Made by a program: the position numbers and the translations under genes | Notes under the pieces: generated by a model | Database searches by the model: none | What the model was told of the DNA's origin: nothing | Seen by the model: the letters and a program-made list of their open reading frames with translations, nothing else | In this document: positions 30,020 to 38,841 of the stretch, piece after piece | How the letters are laid out: each line of letters opens with the position of its first letter | How positions within the stretch are numbered: position 1 is the stretch's first letter | Origin: PRO6 sp035565775 | GTDB taxonomy: Bacteria; Pseudomonadota; Alphaproteobacteria; Rhizobiales; Xanthobacteraceae | DNA length: 64,000 nt | Direction: 5' to 3' | Assembly (NCBI GenBank): GCA_035565775.1 | Contig: DATMRW010000027.1 | Span: 186,001 to 250,000 of the forward strand

Positions 30020-31302
30020 CCGCTGCCGCGCCGAAATCCCGCACCAACCTGCCTGTCGATGGCGGCCGTCTGTGGTCCGACCTGATGGCGTTGGCTGCAA
30101 TCACCGACCCCGACCGGCCCTATACCCGCCGCTCGTTCTCGCCGCGTTTTCTCGAGGGGCGCGCATGGCTGGCGAGGCGCTTCGCCGAAGCGGGGCTTGC
30201 CGTGCGCATCGATGCCGGGGGCAATCTGATCGGCCGGATGGAGGGGGCCAGCCCCGACGCCGGCACGATCATGATCGGCTCGCATTCGGACACCGTGCCT
30301 TCCGGCGGCCGCTTCGACGGTGTTGCCGGCGTGGTCGCGGCGCTGGAGATTTTCCGGTCGCTTCGCGATGCGGGCCGCACGCTCAACCATGCCATCGAGG
30401 TGGTGGACTTCCTCGCCGAGGAGCCGAGCGAGTTCGGCCTGTCCTGCGTCGGCAGCCGCGCCATGAGCGGCAAGCTGACGGCGGCGCAGCTCGGTTTTCG
30501 CGATCCCACCGGCGAGCGGCTGGATGCCGCGATCGCGCGCGTGGGCGGCGACACGGCGAAGCTTGAGACCGCGCTGCGCAAGGACATCGCGGCGTTCTTC
30601 GAGCTGCATATCGAGCAGGGCATTGTGCTCGAGCAGACCGGCATCGATCTCGGCGTCGTCACCGCGATCGCCGGCATCGCGCGGGTCGAGATCGTGTTCG
30701 AGGGGCGTGCTGATCACGCCGGCACGACGCCGATGAACCTGCGCCGGGACGCGGGTCTTGCCGCAGCGCTGACGGCGGCCTTCGTTTCCGAGCGCGCGGT
30801 CGAGGACGCCGCAAGCGGCAAGGGCCACTTCGTCGCGACCACCGGCGTGTTCGAGCAGAGCCCGAACGCGGCCAATGTCGTGCCCGGCTCCGCGCGCATC
30901 GTCATCGATATCCGCGCCGAGGATCATGGCGTTACCGAGCGTTATCTCGCCGCGCTCGATCGTTGGACGCAGAAGCTCGCCGCGCGCTGCGGCGTCGAGC
31001 GCGCGAAGTGGGCGATCCTGTCCGACACCCATCCGGCGATCTGCGACGCGGCGCTGCAAAGCATGCTCGACGACAGCGCCAAGACGCTCGGCTTCTCGAC
31101 GATGTCGATGGCGTCGGGCGCCGGCCACGACGCCGCCTTCATGACCCATATCGCGCCGAGCGCGATGATGTTCGTGCCCTGCCGCGATGGCCGCAGCCAT
31201 GCGCCGGAGGAGTGGGCCGATCAGGACGCCATCGCTGCCGGTGCGGCAGCGATTCACGATGCCGTGTTGCGCTTCGATGCGTCGAAGGCGCGCCAAGCTT
31301 AA
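30016..31302 (+). CDS. M20-family N-carbamoyl-amino-acid hydrolase / allantoate amidohydrolase-like
   Basis: Zn-dependent hydrolase of the carbamoylase/allantoate amidohydrolase branch of peptidase family M20, 428 residues. Metal and catalytic residues are visible: H90 and D92 (GSHSDTVPSGGRFDG), D101, E135/E136 (FLAEEPSEFG), H198 (ELHIEQG) and H371 (SGAGHDAAFM). A dimerisation domain lies between, with the HAGTTPM motif near 234. These enzymes hydrolyse N-carbamoyl-L-amino acids to the amino acid, CO2 and ammonia. Overlap with the upstream hydantoinase by 4 bp implies translational coupling and sequential reactions. I infer N-carbamoylglutamate as substrate from the context; the sequence itself does not prove it. 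Confidence 0.87.
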   Translation: MTAAAPKSRTNLPVDGGRLWSDLMALAAITDPDRPYTRRSFSPRFLEGRAWLARRFAEAGLAVRIDAGGNLIGRMEGASPDAGTIMIGSHSDTVPSGGRFDGVAGVVAALEIFRSLRDAGRTLNHAIEVVDFLAEEPSEFGLSCVGSRAMSGKLTAAQLGFRDPTGERLDAAIARVGGDTAKLETALRKDIAAFFELHIEQGIVLEQTGIDLGVVTAIAGIARVEIVFEGRADHAGTTPMNLRRDAGLAAALTAAFVSERAVEDAASGKGHFVATTGVFEQSPNAANVVPGSARIVIDIRAEDHGVTERYLAALDRWTQKLAARCGVERAKWAILSDTHPAICDAALQSMLDDSAKTLGFSTMSMASGAGHDAAFMTHIAPSAMMFVPCRDGRSHAPEEWADQDAIAAGAAAIHDAVLRFDASKARQA

Positions 31303-31315
31303 GGGGAGAAGCAAC

Positions 31316-32404
31316 ATGAAACGCATTCTGCGAGCCCGCGACATCGAAATGGCCGTCAAGGGCGGCGCCGTGTTCGCCGCCGGTGGCGGCGGCTGGGCCG
31401 ATCACGGCCGGATGCTCGGCACCGCGGCGGTCAATGCCGGCGAGCCCGAGCTGGTCTCGATGGACGAGATTCCCGACGACGCCTTCATCGCGACGGCGGC
31501 GGCCATCGGCGCGCCGGCGGGCACCACCGAATGGCAGATGCTCGGCATCGACTACGTCAAGGCGGTCGAACTGGTGCAGAAGGAACTCGGCGCGCCGATC
31601 TACGGCCTGATCATCGGCCAGAACGGCAAGTCGAGCACGCTCAATGCGTGGCTGCCGTCGGCGATCCTCGGCACCAAGGTGGTCGACGCGGTCGGCGACC
31701 TTCGCGCGCATCCGACCGGCGACATGGGCTCGATCGGCCTTGCCAATTCGCCCGAGCCGATGATCCAGTCGGCGGTCGGCGGCAACCGCTCGAAAAATTC
31801 CTACATCGAACTCGTGGTGCGCGGCCCGACCGCAAAGGTCTCGCCGATCCTGCGCACGGCCTCCGACATGTCCGGCGGCTTCATCGCCTCGTGCCGCAAT
31901 CCGGTGCGCGCCTCCTATGTCCGCCAGCACGCCGCGCTCGGCGGCATCTCGATGGCGCTCGCGCTCGGCGAGGCGATCATCAACGCCGAAGCCAAGGGCG
32001 GCGCGGCGGTGATCGACGCGATCTGCAAGCAGACCAAGGGCGAGATCATCAGCCAGGGCAAGGTGACGCGCAAGAACGTGGTCTACACCAAGGAAGCGTT
32101 CGACGTCGGCACCATGACCGTCGGCAGCGGCGCAAACGAATGCGTGCTCCACGTCATGAACGAATACATGGCGGTCGATGATCGCGACGGCAAGCGCATC
32201 GCGTCCTACCCCGACGTCATCACCACGCTCGACACCAACGGCGTGCCGATGAGCGTCGGCGAGATTTCGGAAGGCATGGAGCTGTTGGTTCTGCGCGTGC
32301 CGAAGTCGGTGATCCCGCTGTCGTCGAGCGTCACCGATCCGGCGGTCTATCCGTCGGTCGAAAAGGCGCTCGGCATCAATCTGACCGATTACGCGCTTGG
32401 TTGA
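31316..32404 (+). CDS. DUF917 protein, candidate S-methyl-thiohydantoin desulfurase
   Basis: Protein of 362 residues belonging to DUF917 (N-terminal glycine-rich motif FAAGGGGWADHG at about 20-31, then a long alpha/beta region). As I recall, this family has recently been renamed S-methyl-thiohydantoin desulfurase, which hydrolyses an S-methyl-thiohydantoin to a hydantoin with release of methanethiol. Other members sit next to hydantoinase genes. AAGGGGAG lies just before the ATG, 13 bp after the M20 gene, and the urocanase homologue follows within 11 bp. The neighbourhood supports a step that delivers a hydantoin to the upstream gene products. The exact substrate is unproven. Confidence 0.8.
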   Translation: MKRILRARDIEMAVKGGAVFAAGGGGWADHGRMLGTAAVNAGEPELVSMDEIPDDAFIATAAAIGAPAGTTEWQMLGIDYVKAVELVQKELGAPIYGLIIGQNGKSSTLNAWLPSAILGTKVVDAVGDLRAHPTGDMGSIGLANSPEPMIQSAVGGNRSKNSYIELVVRGPTAKVSPILRTASDMSGGFIASCRNPVRASYVRQHAALGGISMALALGEAIINAEAKGGAAVIDAICKQTKGEIISQGKVTRKNVVYTKEAFDVGTMTVGSGANECVLHVMNEYMAVDDRDGKRIASYPDVITTLDTNGVPMSVGEISEGMELLVLRVPKSVIPLSSSVTDPAVYPSVEKALGINLTDYALG

Positions 32405-32415
32405 GAGGTTTCTTC

Positions 32416-34083
32416 ATGCGTAAAGATTTCACCGTCACGTCCGGCTCCAACCTGCGGTGCAAGGGGTGGCGTCAGGAAGGCCTGCTGCGGCTTCTCGAGA
32501 ACGTTCTGGCGGTAGGCGAAGATCCTGCCAACCTGATCGTCTATGCCGCGCTCGGCCGTGCCGCGCGCGACTGGCCCTCGCACGACAAGATCGTCGAGGC
32601 GCTCAAGACCATCGAGAACGGCCAGACCCTGATCGTCCAGTCCGGCAAGCCGATCGGCATCGTGCGCACTCATGACAAAGCGCCGGTGGTGCTGATGGCC
32701 AACTGCAACATGGTCGGCCAGTGGGCGAAGGCGGAAAACTTCTACAAGTGGCAGAATGACAACCTGATCTGCTGGGGCGGCCTCACCGCGGGCGACTGGC
32801 AGTACATCGGTTCGCAGGGCGTCATTCAGGGCACCTACGAAATCTTCATGCGCATCGCCGAGCAGAATTTCGGCGGCGATCTCGCCGGCCGCTTCGTGCT
32901 GACGGCGGGCCTCGGCGGCATGGGCGGCGCGCAGCCGCTCGCCGGCGTGATGGCGAACGCGGCGATCTTGTGCGTCGAGATCGACGAAAAGCGCATCGAG
33001 AAGCGCATCGAGGTCGGCTATCTCAACAAGTGCGCCGAAACGCTTGACGAGGCGCTGGCGATGATCCGCGAGGCGCAGGCGGAAAAGCGCGGTCTCTCGG
33101 TCGGGCTGTGCGGCAACGCGGCCGATATCTTCGGGGAAATCTTTGCCCGCGGAATCATTCCGGACGTCGTCACAGACCAGACCGCGGCGCATGATCTCGT
33201 TTACGGCTATGTCCCCTCCGGCTTCACGCTCGATGAGGTTCGCCGCATGCGCACCGAGGCGCCGGAGCGCCTGATGGACGAGTCGATCCGCTCGATCGTG
33301 CGCCATGTCACCGCGATGCTCGGCTTCCAGAAGGCCGGCGCGGTGGTGTTCGACAACGGCAATCTTATCCGCACCCACGCCAAGAACGGCGGCGTCGAGA
33401 ACGCCTTCGACATTCCGATCTTCACCGAGGCCTTCTTGCGTCCGCTGTTCGCGCGCGGCATCGGCCCGTTCCGCTGGATCGCGCTGTCGAACGATCCCGA
33501 GGACATCCGCAAGATCGATGATTTCCTGCTCGATCACTTCAAGGACAACGCCAGCGTCACGCGCTGGATCAAGCTGGCGCGCGAGCATGTGCCGGTGGAG
33601 GGCATGCCGGCCCGCATCGCCTGGCTCGGCCATGGCGAGCGCACCGAGCTCGGCCTTGCCGTCAACCGCATGGTGCGCGACGGCACGCTGTCGGGGCCGG
33701 TCGCCTTCACCCGCGACCACCTCGACGCCGGCGCGATGGCGCATCCCAACATCATGACCGAGAACATGCGCGACGGCTCGGATGCGATCGCCGACTGGCC
33801 GCTGCTCAACGCGCTGGTCAACTGCGCCTCGCAGGCCGATCTCGTCGCCATCCACTCCGGCGGCGGCGGCTATTCGGGCTACATGACCAGCGCCGGCGTG
33901 ACGCTGATCGCCGACGGCACCAACGAGGCCGACGAGCGTCTTGAAATGTCGCTGACCAACGACACCACGACCGGCGTGATGCGCTATGCCGACGCCGGCT
34001 ATGAGGAGTCGTTCGACGAAATCGCCAAGAAGGGCATCAACCACTTCCGCCTCGACACCGCTGCGAAGGAGGCAGGGCGTTGA
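32416..34083 (+). CDS. Divergent urocanase-family hydratase (candidate S-methyl-thiourocanate hydratase)
   Basis: Urocanase homologue of 555 residues, full length for the NAD+-dependent family that adds water to an imidazole-acrylate. Conserved landmarks include VQSGKPIG, YIGSQGVIQGTYE, the dinucleotide motif GLGGMGGAQPLA (165-176) and VTDQTAAHD. Active-site-region motifs differ from HutU: LFCxG becomes LFARG (A346 at the position of P. putida Cys410), FDYGNNIR becomes FDNGNLIR, and HHGGGVGMGFSQHSG becomes HSGGGGYSGYMTSAG (480-494). No hutH, hutI or hutG is nearby. I therefore do not call it HutU; S-methyl-thiourocanate hydratase fits better. GAGAGG supports the ATG at 32416. Confidence 0.87.
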   Translation: MRKDFTVTSGSNLRCKGWRQEGLLRLLENVLAVGEDPANLIVYAALGRAARDWPSHDKIVEALKTIENGQTLIVQSGKPIGIVRTHDKAPVVLMANCNMVGQWAKAENFYKWQNDNLICWGGLTAGDWQYIGSQGVIQGTYEIFMRIAEQNFGGDLAGRFVLTAGLGGMGGAQPLAGVMANAAILCVEIDEKRIEKRIEVGYLNKCAETLDEALAMIREAQAEKRGLSVGLCGNAADIFGEIFARGIIPDVVTDQTAAHDLVYGYVPSGFTLDEVRRMRTEAPERLMDESIRSIVRHVTAMLGFQKAGAVVFDNGNLIRTHAKNGGVENAFDIPIFTEAFLRPLFARGIGPFRWIALSNDPEDIRKIDDFLLDHFKDNASVTRWIKLAREHVPVEGMPARIAWLGHGERTELGLAVNRMVRDGTLSGPVAFTRDHLDAGAMAHPNIMTENMRDGSDAIADWPLLNALVNCASQADLVAIHSGGGGYSGYMTSAGVTLIADGTNEADERLEMSLTNDTTTGVMRYADAGYEESFDEIAKKGINHFRLDTAAKEAGR

Positions 34084-35450
34084 CGATGAAGGTTGATCAG
34101 AGCATGCGCGGCTTCATGGCCGCGCTTGAGGCCAGCGGCGATCTGCACCAGGTCACGCGAACGGTCGATCCGCGTTTCGAGATTGCGTCGGTGCTGGCGC
34201 TGCGCGAGCACGGTCCGGCGCAGCTCTTCGCCGATGTCGCGGGCCACGCGATGCCGGTGGTCGGCAATCTCTTCAACAGCCGCGAGCGCTTTGCCCGCGC
34301 GCTCGGCGTGCCGGCCAGCGAGCTCGATGCGCGCTGCCTTTCCGCCCTGCGCAATCCGGTCAAGCCGGTGATCGTCGATGAGGCGCCGGTGCAGGAGGTC
34401 GTGCATCAGGCGCCGCTCGATGTCGGCGCCCTGATGCCGGTGCCGCACTGGTTCGAGAAGGAGGCCGGGCCCTACATCACCGCGGGCGTCATCGTCGCCA
34501 AGGATCCCGAGACCGGGCGGCGCAACGTCTCGATCGCGCGGCTGCGGCTCGAAGGCGGCACCAAGCTGATGGCCGGCATCGCCAAGAACCACCATCTCGC
34601 GCAGATCGCCGAGAAGGCGCGCCGGATGGGGCGCGACCTCGAGATCGCGGTCGCCATCGGCAACCACGCCGCGGTGATGCTCGGCTCGCAGCTCTATCTC
34701 GATCTCGGCGACGACGAGTTCGACAATGCCGGTGCGCTGCTCGGTGCGCCGGTCGAGCTCGCGAAGTGCCGCACCGTCGATGTCGAGGTCCCGGCCCATG
34801 CCGAGATCGTCATCGAAGGAAGGCTGCGGCCGGACGAGCTGATCGAGGAAGGGGCGGTGTCCGAGTTCCCCGGCTTCTATGTCTATTACGGCCCCGGCAT
34901 CGGCATGGAGGTGTCCTGCGTCACCCACCGCGCGGATGCGATCTATCAGGCGATCCTGCCCGGCTTTGCGGCCGAGCATTGCCTGATCGGCGCCGTCTCG
35001 ATCGGCACGACGCTGACGCGCGACCTGCAGCGGGCGATCCCCGCCGTCCGCCGCGTGTTCGTCACGGAAGGCGGCATGGGCCGCCTGCACGCGGTCATCA
35101 CCATGCACCAGCCCCGCCTCGGCGAGGGCAAGCGCGCGGTGCTGCTCGCGATGGGCGCGGTCAACCTGCTCAAGCTGGTCATTGTGGTCGAGGACGATGT
35201 CGACCCCGAAGACTGGCGGCAGGTCGAGTGGTCGCTCGCCGCGCGCTTCCGCGGCCACGAGGATCTCATCGTGCTGCCGGGCGTGAAGGCCGATCGCTGC
35301 GATCCGGTCCATGAAGACCTGATCGTGACCAAGATCGGCATGGTCGCGACCACCCGGCCGGGCGACGGCGAGCCGGGAGGCCGCTCCGAATTCGTTCGTC
35401 CGCCGCTCGATATCTACGAGCGGGTGCGCAACGAGCTCGACACCTACTGA
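34080..35450 (+). CDS. UbiD-family prFMN-dependent decarboxylase
   Basis: UbiD/Fdc-type (de)carboxylase of about 456 residues using prenylated FMN. The catalytic E-R-E arrangement is visible: R154 (NVSIARLRLEGG), E257 and E262 (EEGAVSEFPGFY). The family acts on aromatic acids and on aryl-acrylic acids. No ubiX-type prenyltransferase is seen in the window, so the cofactor must come from elsewhere. The TTG at 34080 overlaps the hydratase stop and has GGAGG at good distance; the ATG at 34086 is the alternative. It is the last gene before a terminator. A UbiD is not expected in the known thiourocanate route, so its substrate is open. Confidence 0.88.
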   Translation: MTMKVDQSMRGFMAALEASGDLHQVTRTVDPRFEIASVLALREHGPAQLFADVAGHAMPVVGNLFNSRERFARALGVPASELDARCLSALRNPVKPVIVDEAPVQEVVHQAPLDVGALMPVPHWFEKEAGPYITAGVIVAKDPETGRRNVSIARLRLEGGTKLMAGIAKNHHLAQIAEKARRMGRDLEIAVAIGNHAAVMLGSQLYLDLGDDEFDNAGALLGAPVELAKCRTVDVEVPAHAEIVIEGRLRPDELIEEGAVSEFPGFYVYYGPGIGMEVSCVTHRADAIYQAILPGFAAEHCLIGAVSIGTTLTRDLQRAIPAVRRVFVTEGGMGRLHAVITMHQPRLGEGKRAVLLAMGAVNLLKLVIVVEDDVDPEDWRQVEWSLAARFRGHEDLIVLPGVKADRCDPVHEDLIVTKIGMVATTRPGDGEPGGRSEFVRPPLDIYERVRNELDTY

Positions 35451-35472
35451 GGCTGCGGCCACGGAAAATCAG

Positions 35473-35511
35473 GTTCGGCGCCGCTCGAAAGGGCCGCGCC
35501 GAACTTTGTTT
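35473..35511 (+). terminator. Terminator after ubiD-like gene
   Basis: Nine-bp stem GTTCGGCGC / GCGCCGAAC with a 14-nt loop followed by TTTGTTT, 23 bp past the UbiD stop. It divides the catabolic block into two transcription units. Confidence 0.8.
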
Positions 35512-35784
35512 CCATAGGCGGCAACTGCTGTGATGCCCTGTTTGACCGGGGGGAATGGCGCGAGCGTTGCGTGCTCAAAGGCCCGTTTTTAGTGAAGCGT
35601 GAACAATCCGGTGCGGAGCGCGGCCGGCTGGAACTGGCGCGGAGAACATTTGGAATGCTTTCGTTCCCCGGCGGAACATTTTAGCGCCGCGGAATGGAGG
35701 AATTGTGACATCCGATCCCCTTCGTGTTTCGCGATTGATCAGTTCTCCAAAACCTATTTCTGACTTGTCGGGTGGTGCCTCGAT

Positions 35785-35804
35785 AGTTTTGAAGACATAA
35801 AACT
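35785..35804 (+). promoter_or_regulatory. Inverted repeat AGTTTT-N8-AAAACT upstream of TRAP genes
   Basis: Perfect 6-bp arms separated by 8 bp, 48 bp before the start of the TRAP binding-protein gene. The position suits an operator or activator site, possibly for the tandem LysR protein encoded at 42249-44144. The binding factor is inferred, not shown. Confidence 0.45.
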
Positions 35805-35851
35805 GACCTTGCCGCTAAAGGCAGGCTGTAGCTTCAAGAGGGATGTAGAAC

Positions 35852-36871
35852 ATGAAGACCGTGAAATATTTGATGGCGACGGCGGTGATGCTGGGTGCCG
35901 TGTGCGTGCAGCCGGCCCTGGCGGACTCGCCCGTCGTGCTCAAATTCGCGAGCGCCTTCCCGCCCGGCAGCAAAACCAATTCGGTCTCCGTGCCGGCCTT
36001 CATCAAGGCCGTCGAGGAAGCCTCGGAAGGCACGCTCAAGATCCAGCACTATCCGGGCGGCACGCTCGGCGCGAGCCCGGCGACCCAGCTCAAGCTGGTC
36101 GAGGATGGCGTCGTCGATCTTGCCGAGGTCGTGGCGTCCTACACCCCGGGCCGTTTTCCCGAGCTCGAAATGTTCGAGCTGCCGTTCCTTTTCGACAACA
36201 CCCGCGAAGCCAGCCTCGCCGCCTACAAGCTCTACAGCAAGGGGCTGCTGACCGGCTTCGACAATATCGAGCTTGCCGGCATCGCCGAAGTCGGCCCGTA
36301 CTATCTGCACAGCAAGGACAAGGTCGAGAAGGCCGCTGACATCACCGGCCTCAAGCTGCGCGCCGGCGGCCCGGTCCAGGGCTCGGTCGTTCAGGCGATG
36401 GGCGCGGTTCCGGTGGGCGGCCTGCCCGCCACGCAGATCGCTGAAAACATCTCGCGCAATGTCATCAAGGGCACCTTGATGGACATGGGCAACCTCTACA
36501 ACTTCCGCATTGCTGACGCCGCCTATTACCACGTCATCAATGCGCCGCTCGGCAACGTCACCGTGATGTTCCCGATCAACAAGAAGAAGTATGAAAGCCT
36601 GCCGCCGAAGGCCAAGGCTGCGTTCGACAAGTATCGCGGTGAGTGGTTCTCGGGCGTCTTGGCCGACAATCTCGACAAGCAGAACGAAGAGACCCAGGCC
36701 CGCCTCGGCGAAGACAAGAAGCATCACCTCGTCAAGCTGTCGGATGCCGACCTCGCCGCGCTGAAGGAAAAGTTCGCGCCGCTCAAGGAACGCTGGGACG
36801 TCGAGAAGAACGGCGTCAATCTCTACAAGGAGATGCTGGCCGCCCGCGACGCAGCGCGCGCCGCCAAGTAA
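35852..36871 (+). CDS. TRAP transporter substrate-binding protein (DctP family)
   Basis: Periplasmic solute receptor of a TRAP transporter, 339 residues. It has a signal peptide (YLMATAVMLGAVCVQPALA, cut near residue 25) and a DctP domain. TRAP receptors usually bind carboxylates through a conserved Arg, here likely the one in GLKLRAGGPVQGS. It is the first gene of the second unit, followed by matching small and large membrane subunits. Together with the enzymes upstream it suggests import of an organic acid such as an imidazole- or hydantoin-propionate. An AGAGGG sequence lies upstream of the ATG. Confidence 0.92.
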   Translation: MKTVKYLMATAVMLGAVCVQPALADSPVVLKFASAFPPGSKTNSVSVPAFIKAVEEASEGTLKIQHYPGGTLGASPATQLKLVEDGVVDLAEVVASYTPGRFPELEMFELPFLFDNTREASLAAYKLYSKGLLTGFDNIELAGIAEVGPYYLHSKDKVEKAADITGLKLRAGGPVQGSVVQAMGAVPVGGLPATQIAENISRNVIKGTLMDMGNLYNFRIADAAYYHVINAPLGNVTVMFPINKKKYESLPPKAKAAFDKYRGEWFSGVLADNLDKQNEETQARLGEDKKHHLVKLSDADLAALKEKFAPLKERWDVEKNGVNLYKEMLAARDAARAAK

Positions 36872-36953
36872 ACCTGCAGCCAGACGGTCGCGGCACGCCC
36901 GCGACCGTCATTTCTTGCTCTCGTGAGCGTCCCCAAGGAACGGAAATTTCCGT

Positions 36954-37499
36954 ATGAACCTGTTTGCTGGGATCACCAGGTTTGCCAGGCTGGTGGCAAC
37001 CATCGGCCTTGCTGCGCTGGTGCTGCTGTCGATCTTCATGATGATCGACATCGCCGGCCGCGAATTGTTCAAGACGCCGTTGCCCGGCTTCAGCGATCTG
37101 TCGGACCTGATCATCATCATCGCCGCCGCCGCCTGCTTCCCGGCCTCGCTCGCCAACAAGCAGCACGTCGCCGTGCGCTTCGTCGGCATGGCGCACTGGC
37201 GCCTGCGCGAGGTCCTCGACCTGCTTGGCCACGTCATCATGCTCGCGGTGATCGTGCTGATCTGCCAGCAGATCTGGGTCTACACCGCGGATGTGTGGGA
37301 CAAGGGCCAAACCACCTGGCTGCTCTACATTCCGGTATGGCCGGTCTGGGTCGTCACGACGGCGCTGTTCGTCCTGTGCATCCCGGTCCAGCTGTCGCTC
37401 GTCATCAAGGCCGCCCGGCGCGTTTTGTCGCCGGTGACGCTGGCCGACGAGGATGAAATCAATGAAGTGCGCGTGAACCAGACCGGCGGGGGAGAGTAA
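36954..37499 (+). CDS. TRAP transporter small permease subunit (DctQ family)
   Basis: Small membrane subunit of 181 residues with four hydrophobic helices (for example TIGLAALVLLSIFMMIDIAGREL and VIMLAVIVLICQQIWVY) and the typical early motif DIAGRELFKTPLPGFSDLS. It partners the large permease whose start overlaps its stop by one base (TAATG). It lies between the receptor and the large permease in one operon. Confidence 0.9.
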   Translation: MNLFAGITRFARLVATIGLAALVLLSIFMMIDIAGRELFKTPLPGFSDLSDLIIIIAAAACFPASLANKQHVAVRFVGMAHWRLREVLDLLGHVIMLAVIVLICQQIWVYTADVWDKGQTTWLLYIPVWPVWVVTTALFVLCIPVQLSLVIKAARRVLSPVTLADEDEINEVRVNQTGGGE

Positions 37500-38809
37500 T
37501 GTCGTTGGGTCCCATCGAAACCGGTCTTCTCGGCCTTGGCTGTCTTATCCTCGCGATCATGATGCATGTGCCGATCGGCATTGCCATGGCCGCCGTCGGC
37601 GCAGCGGGCTACGTGATCCTGACCAACAACGTCGCCGGTATGCTGTCGCTGTTCGGCACCGAAACCGTCAACATGCTCACCAACAAGGATTTCGCCGTGG
37701 TGATGGCGTTCCTGTTGATGGGCGGCTTCGCCGGGGCGGCGGGCATCTCCGCCGACATCTACCGCGTCGCCAATGCCTGGATCGGCCACTTCAAGGGCGG
37801 CCTGTCGATGGCCACGATCCTCGGCTGCGCCGGCTTCGGCGCGATCGCCGGATCGTCGATCGCCACTGCCGCGACCATGGCGAAGATCGCGCTGCCGGAA
37901 ATGGAGAAGCGCAAGTACGACCTGTCGCTGTGCACCGGCACGCTGGCGGCCGGCGGCACACTCGGCTCGCTGATCCCGCCATCGATCATCATGGTGATCT
38001 ATGCGGTGCAGGTCGAGCAGTTCGTCGTCGATCTGTTCCTCGCCGCGATCGTGCCGAGCATCATCTCGGTGGCGCTGTTCATCATCGCCATCCGCCTGCA
38101 GCTCGTCCTGACGCCGTGGATGGCGGGCAAGGGCGAGCGCGCGGAATGGCCGGTGCGCATCCGCGAGACGCGCCGGGCGTGGGGCGCGATCTCCATCATC
38201 GCCGTTGTGATGGGCGGCATCTACACCGGCTTCTTCACGGTCAATGAAGGCGCCTCGGTCGGCCTCGTGCTGACTTTGATCTTCGCCCTCGTCCGCAAGA
38301 CGATGACGCGAAAGACCTTCCTTGAAACGTTGTTCGAGTCCGCCGGCTCCATCGCGATGCTCTATATGATCATCATCGGCGCGAACATTTTTGGCTACTT
38401 CCTCACGCTGTCGCACATGCCGGCCGAAGTCGCCACCTGGGTGAAGACGCTCGACTTCCCGCCGCTGGCGATCATCTTCATCATCATCGGGATGTACATC
38501 CTGCTCGGCTGCGTGTTCGACGCGCTCGCCGGCATGGTGCTGACGCTGCCCTTCGTCGTGCCGATCGTCACCGGCCTCGGCTACGACCTCGTGTGGTGGG
38601 GCATCGTCAACGTGATGGTGATCGAGATCGGCATGATCACGCCGCCGGTCGGGATCAACGTGTTCGTGATCAAGGGGCTGCGTCCCGACATCCCGCTGCG
38701 CACGATCTTCCGGGGCATCACGCCGTTCCTCGTCGCCAACGTGGTTGCGCTGCTGCTCGTCGTCCTGTTCCCGCAGCTCGCGACCTGGCTGCCGCATCTG
38801 CTGCGCTAA
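37499..38809 (+). CDS. TRAP transporter large permease subunit (DctM family)
   Basis: Large membrane subunit of 436 residues with about 12 transmembrane helices, of the elevator-type ion transporter fold that couples solute uptake to Na+. Family motifs such as GCAGFGAIAGSSIATAATMAKIALPEM and the glycine/proline-rich LAAGGTLGSLIPPSIIMVIY are clear, as is ITPPVGINVFVIKG in the second half. It completes the receptor/DctQ/DctM set. The CoA-transferase gene starts 32 bp later. Confidence 0.93.
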   Translation: MSLGPIETGLLGLGCLILAIMMHVPIGIAMAAVGAAGYVILTNNVAGMLSLFGTETVNMLTNKDFAVVMAFLLMGGFAGAAGISADIYRVANAWIGHFKGGLSMATILGCAGFGAIAGSSIATAATMAKIALPEMEKRKYDLSLCTGTLAAGGTLGSLIPPSIIMVIYAVQVEQFVVDLFLAAIVPSIISVALFIIAIRLQLVLTPWMAGKGERAEWPVRIRETRRAWGAISIIAVVMGGIYTGFFTVNEGASVGLVLTLIFALVRKTMTRKTFLETLFESAGSIAMLYMIIIGANIFGYFLTLSHMPAEVATWVKTLDFPPLAIIFIIIGMYILLGCVFDALAGMVLTLPFVVPIVTGLGYDLVWWGIVNVMVIEIGMITPPVGINVFVIKGLRPDIPLRTIFRGITPFLVANVVALLLVVLFPQLATWLPHLLR

Positions 38810-38841
38810 GGGCCGTCGGCGGCGAAACTCTGGAGATACCA

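Larger units (their letters stand above)
35451..35851. other. Non-coding region between ubiD-like and TRAP genes
   Basis: About 400 bp with no gene. After the terminator (35473-35511) it holds two direct GAACATTT copies 30 bp apart (35644, 35674) and an inverted repeat at 35785-35804 close to the TRAP gene. It very likely contains the promoter of the transport/CoA unit and a regulator binding site. Confidence 0.6.

Noticed and set aside
32416..34083. Calling the urocanase homologue HutU in a histidine utilisation operon
   Set aside because: No hutH, hutI, hutG or hutC is nearby and key active-site motifs differ.
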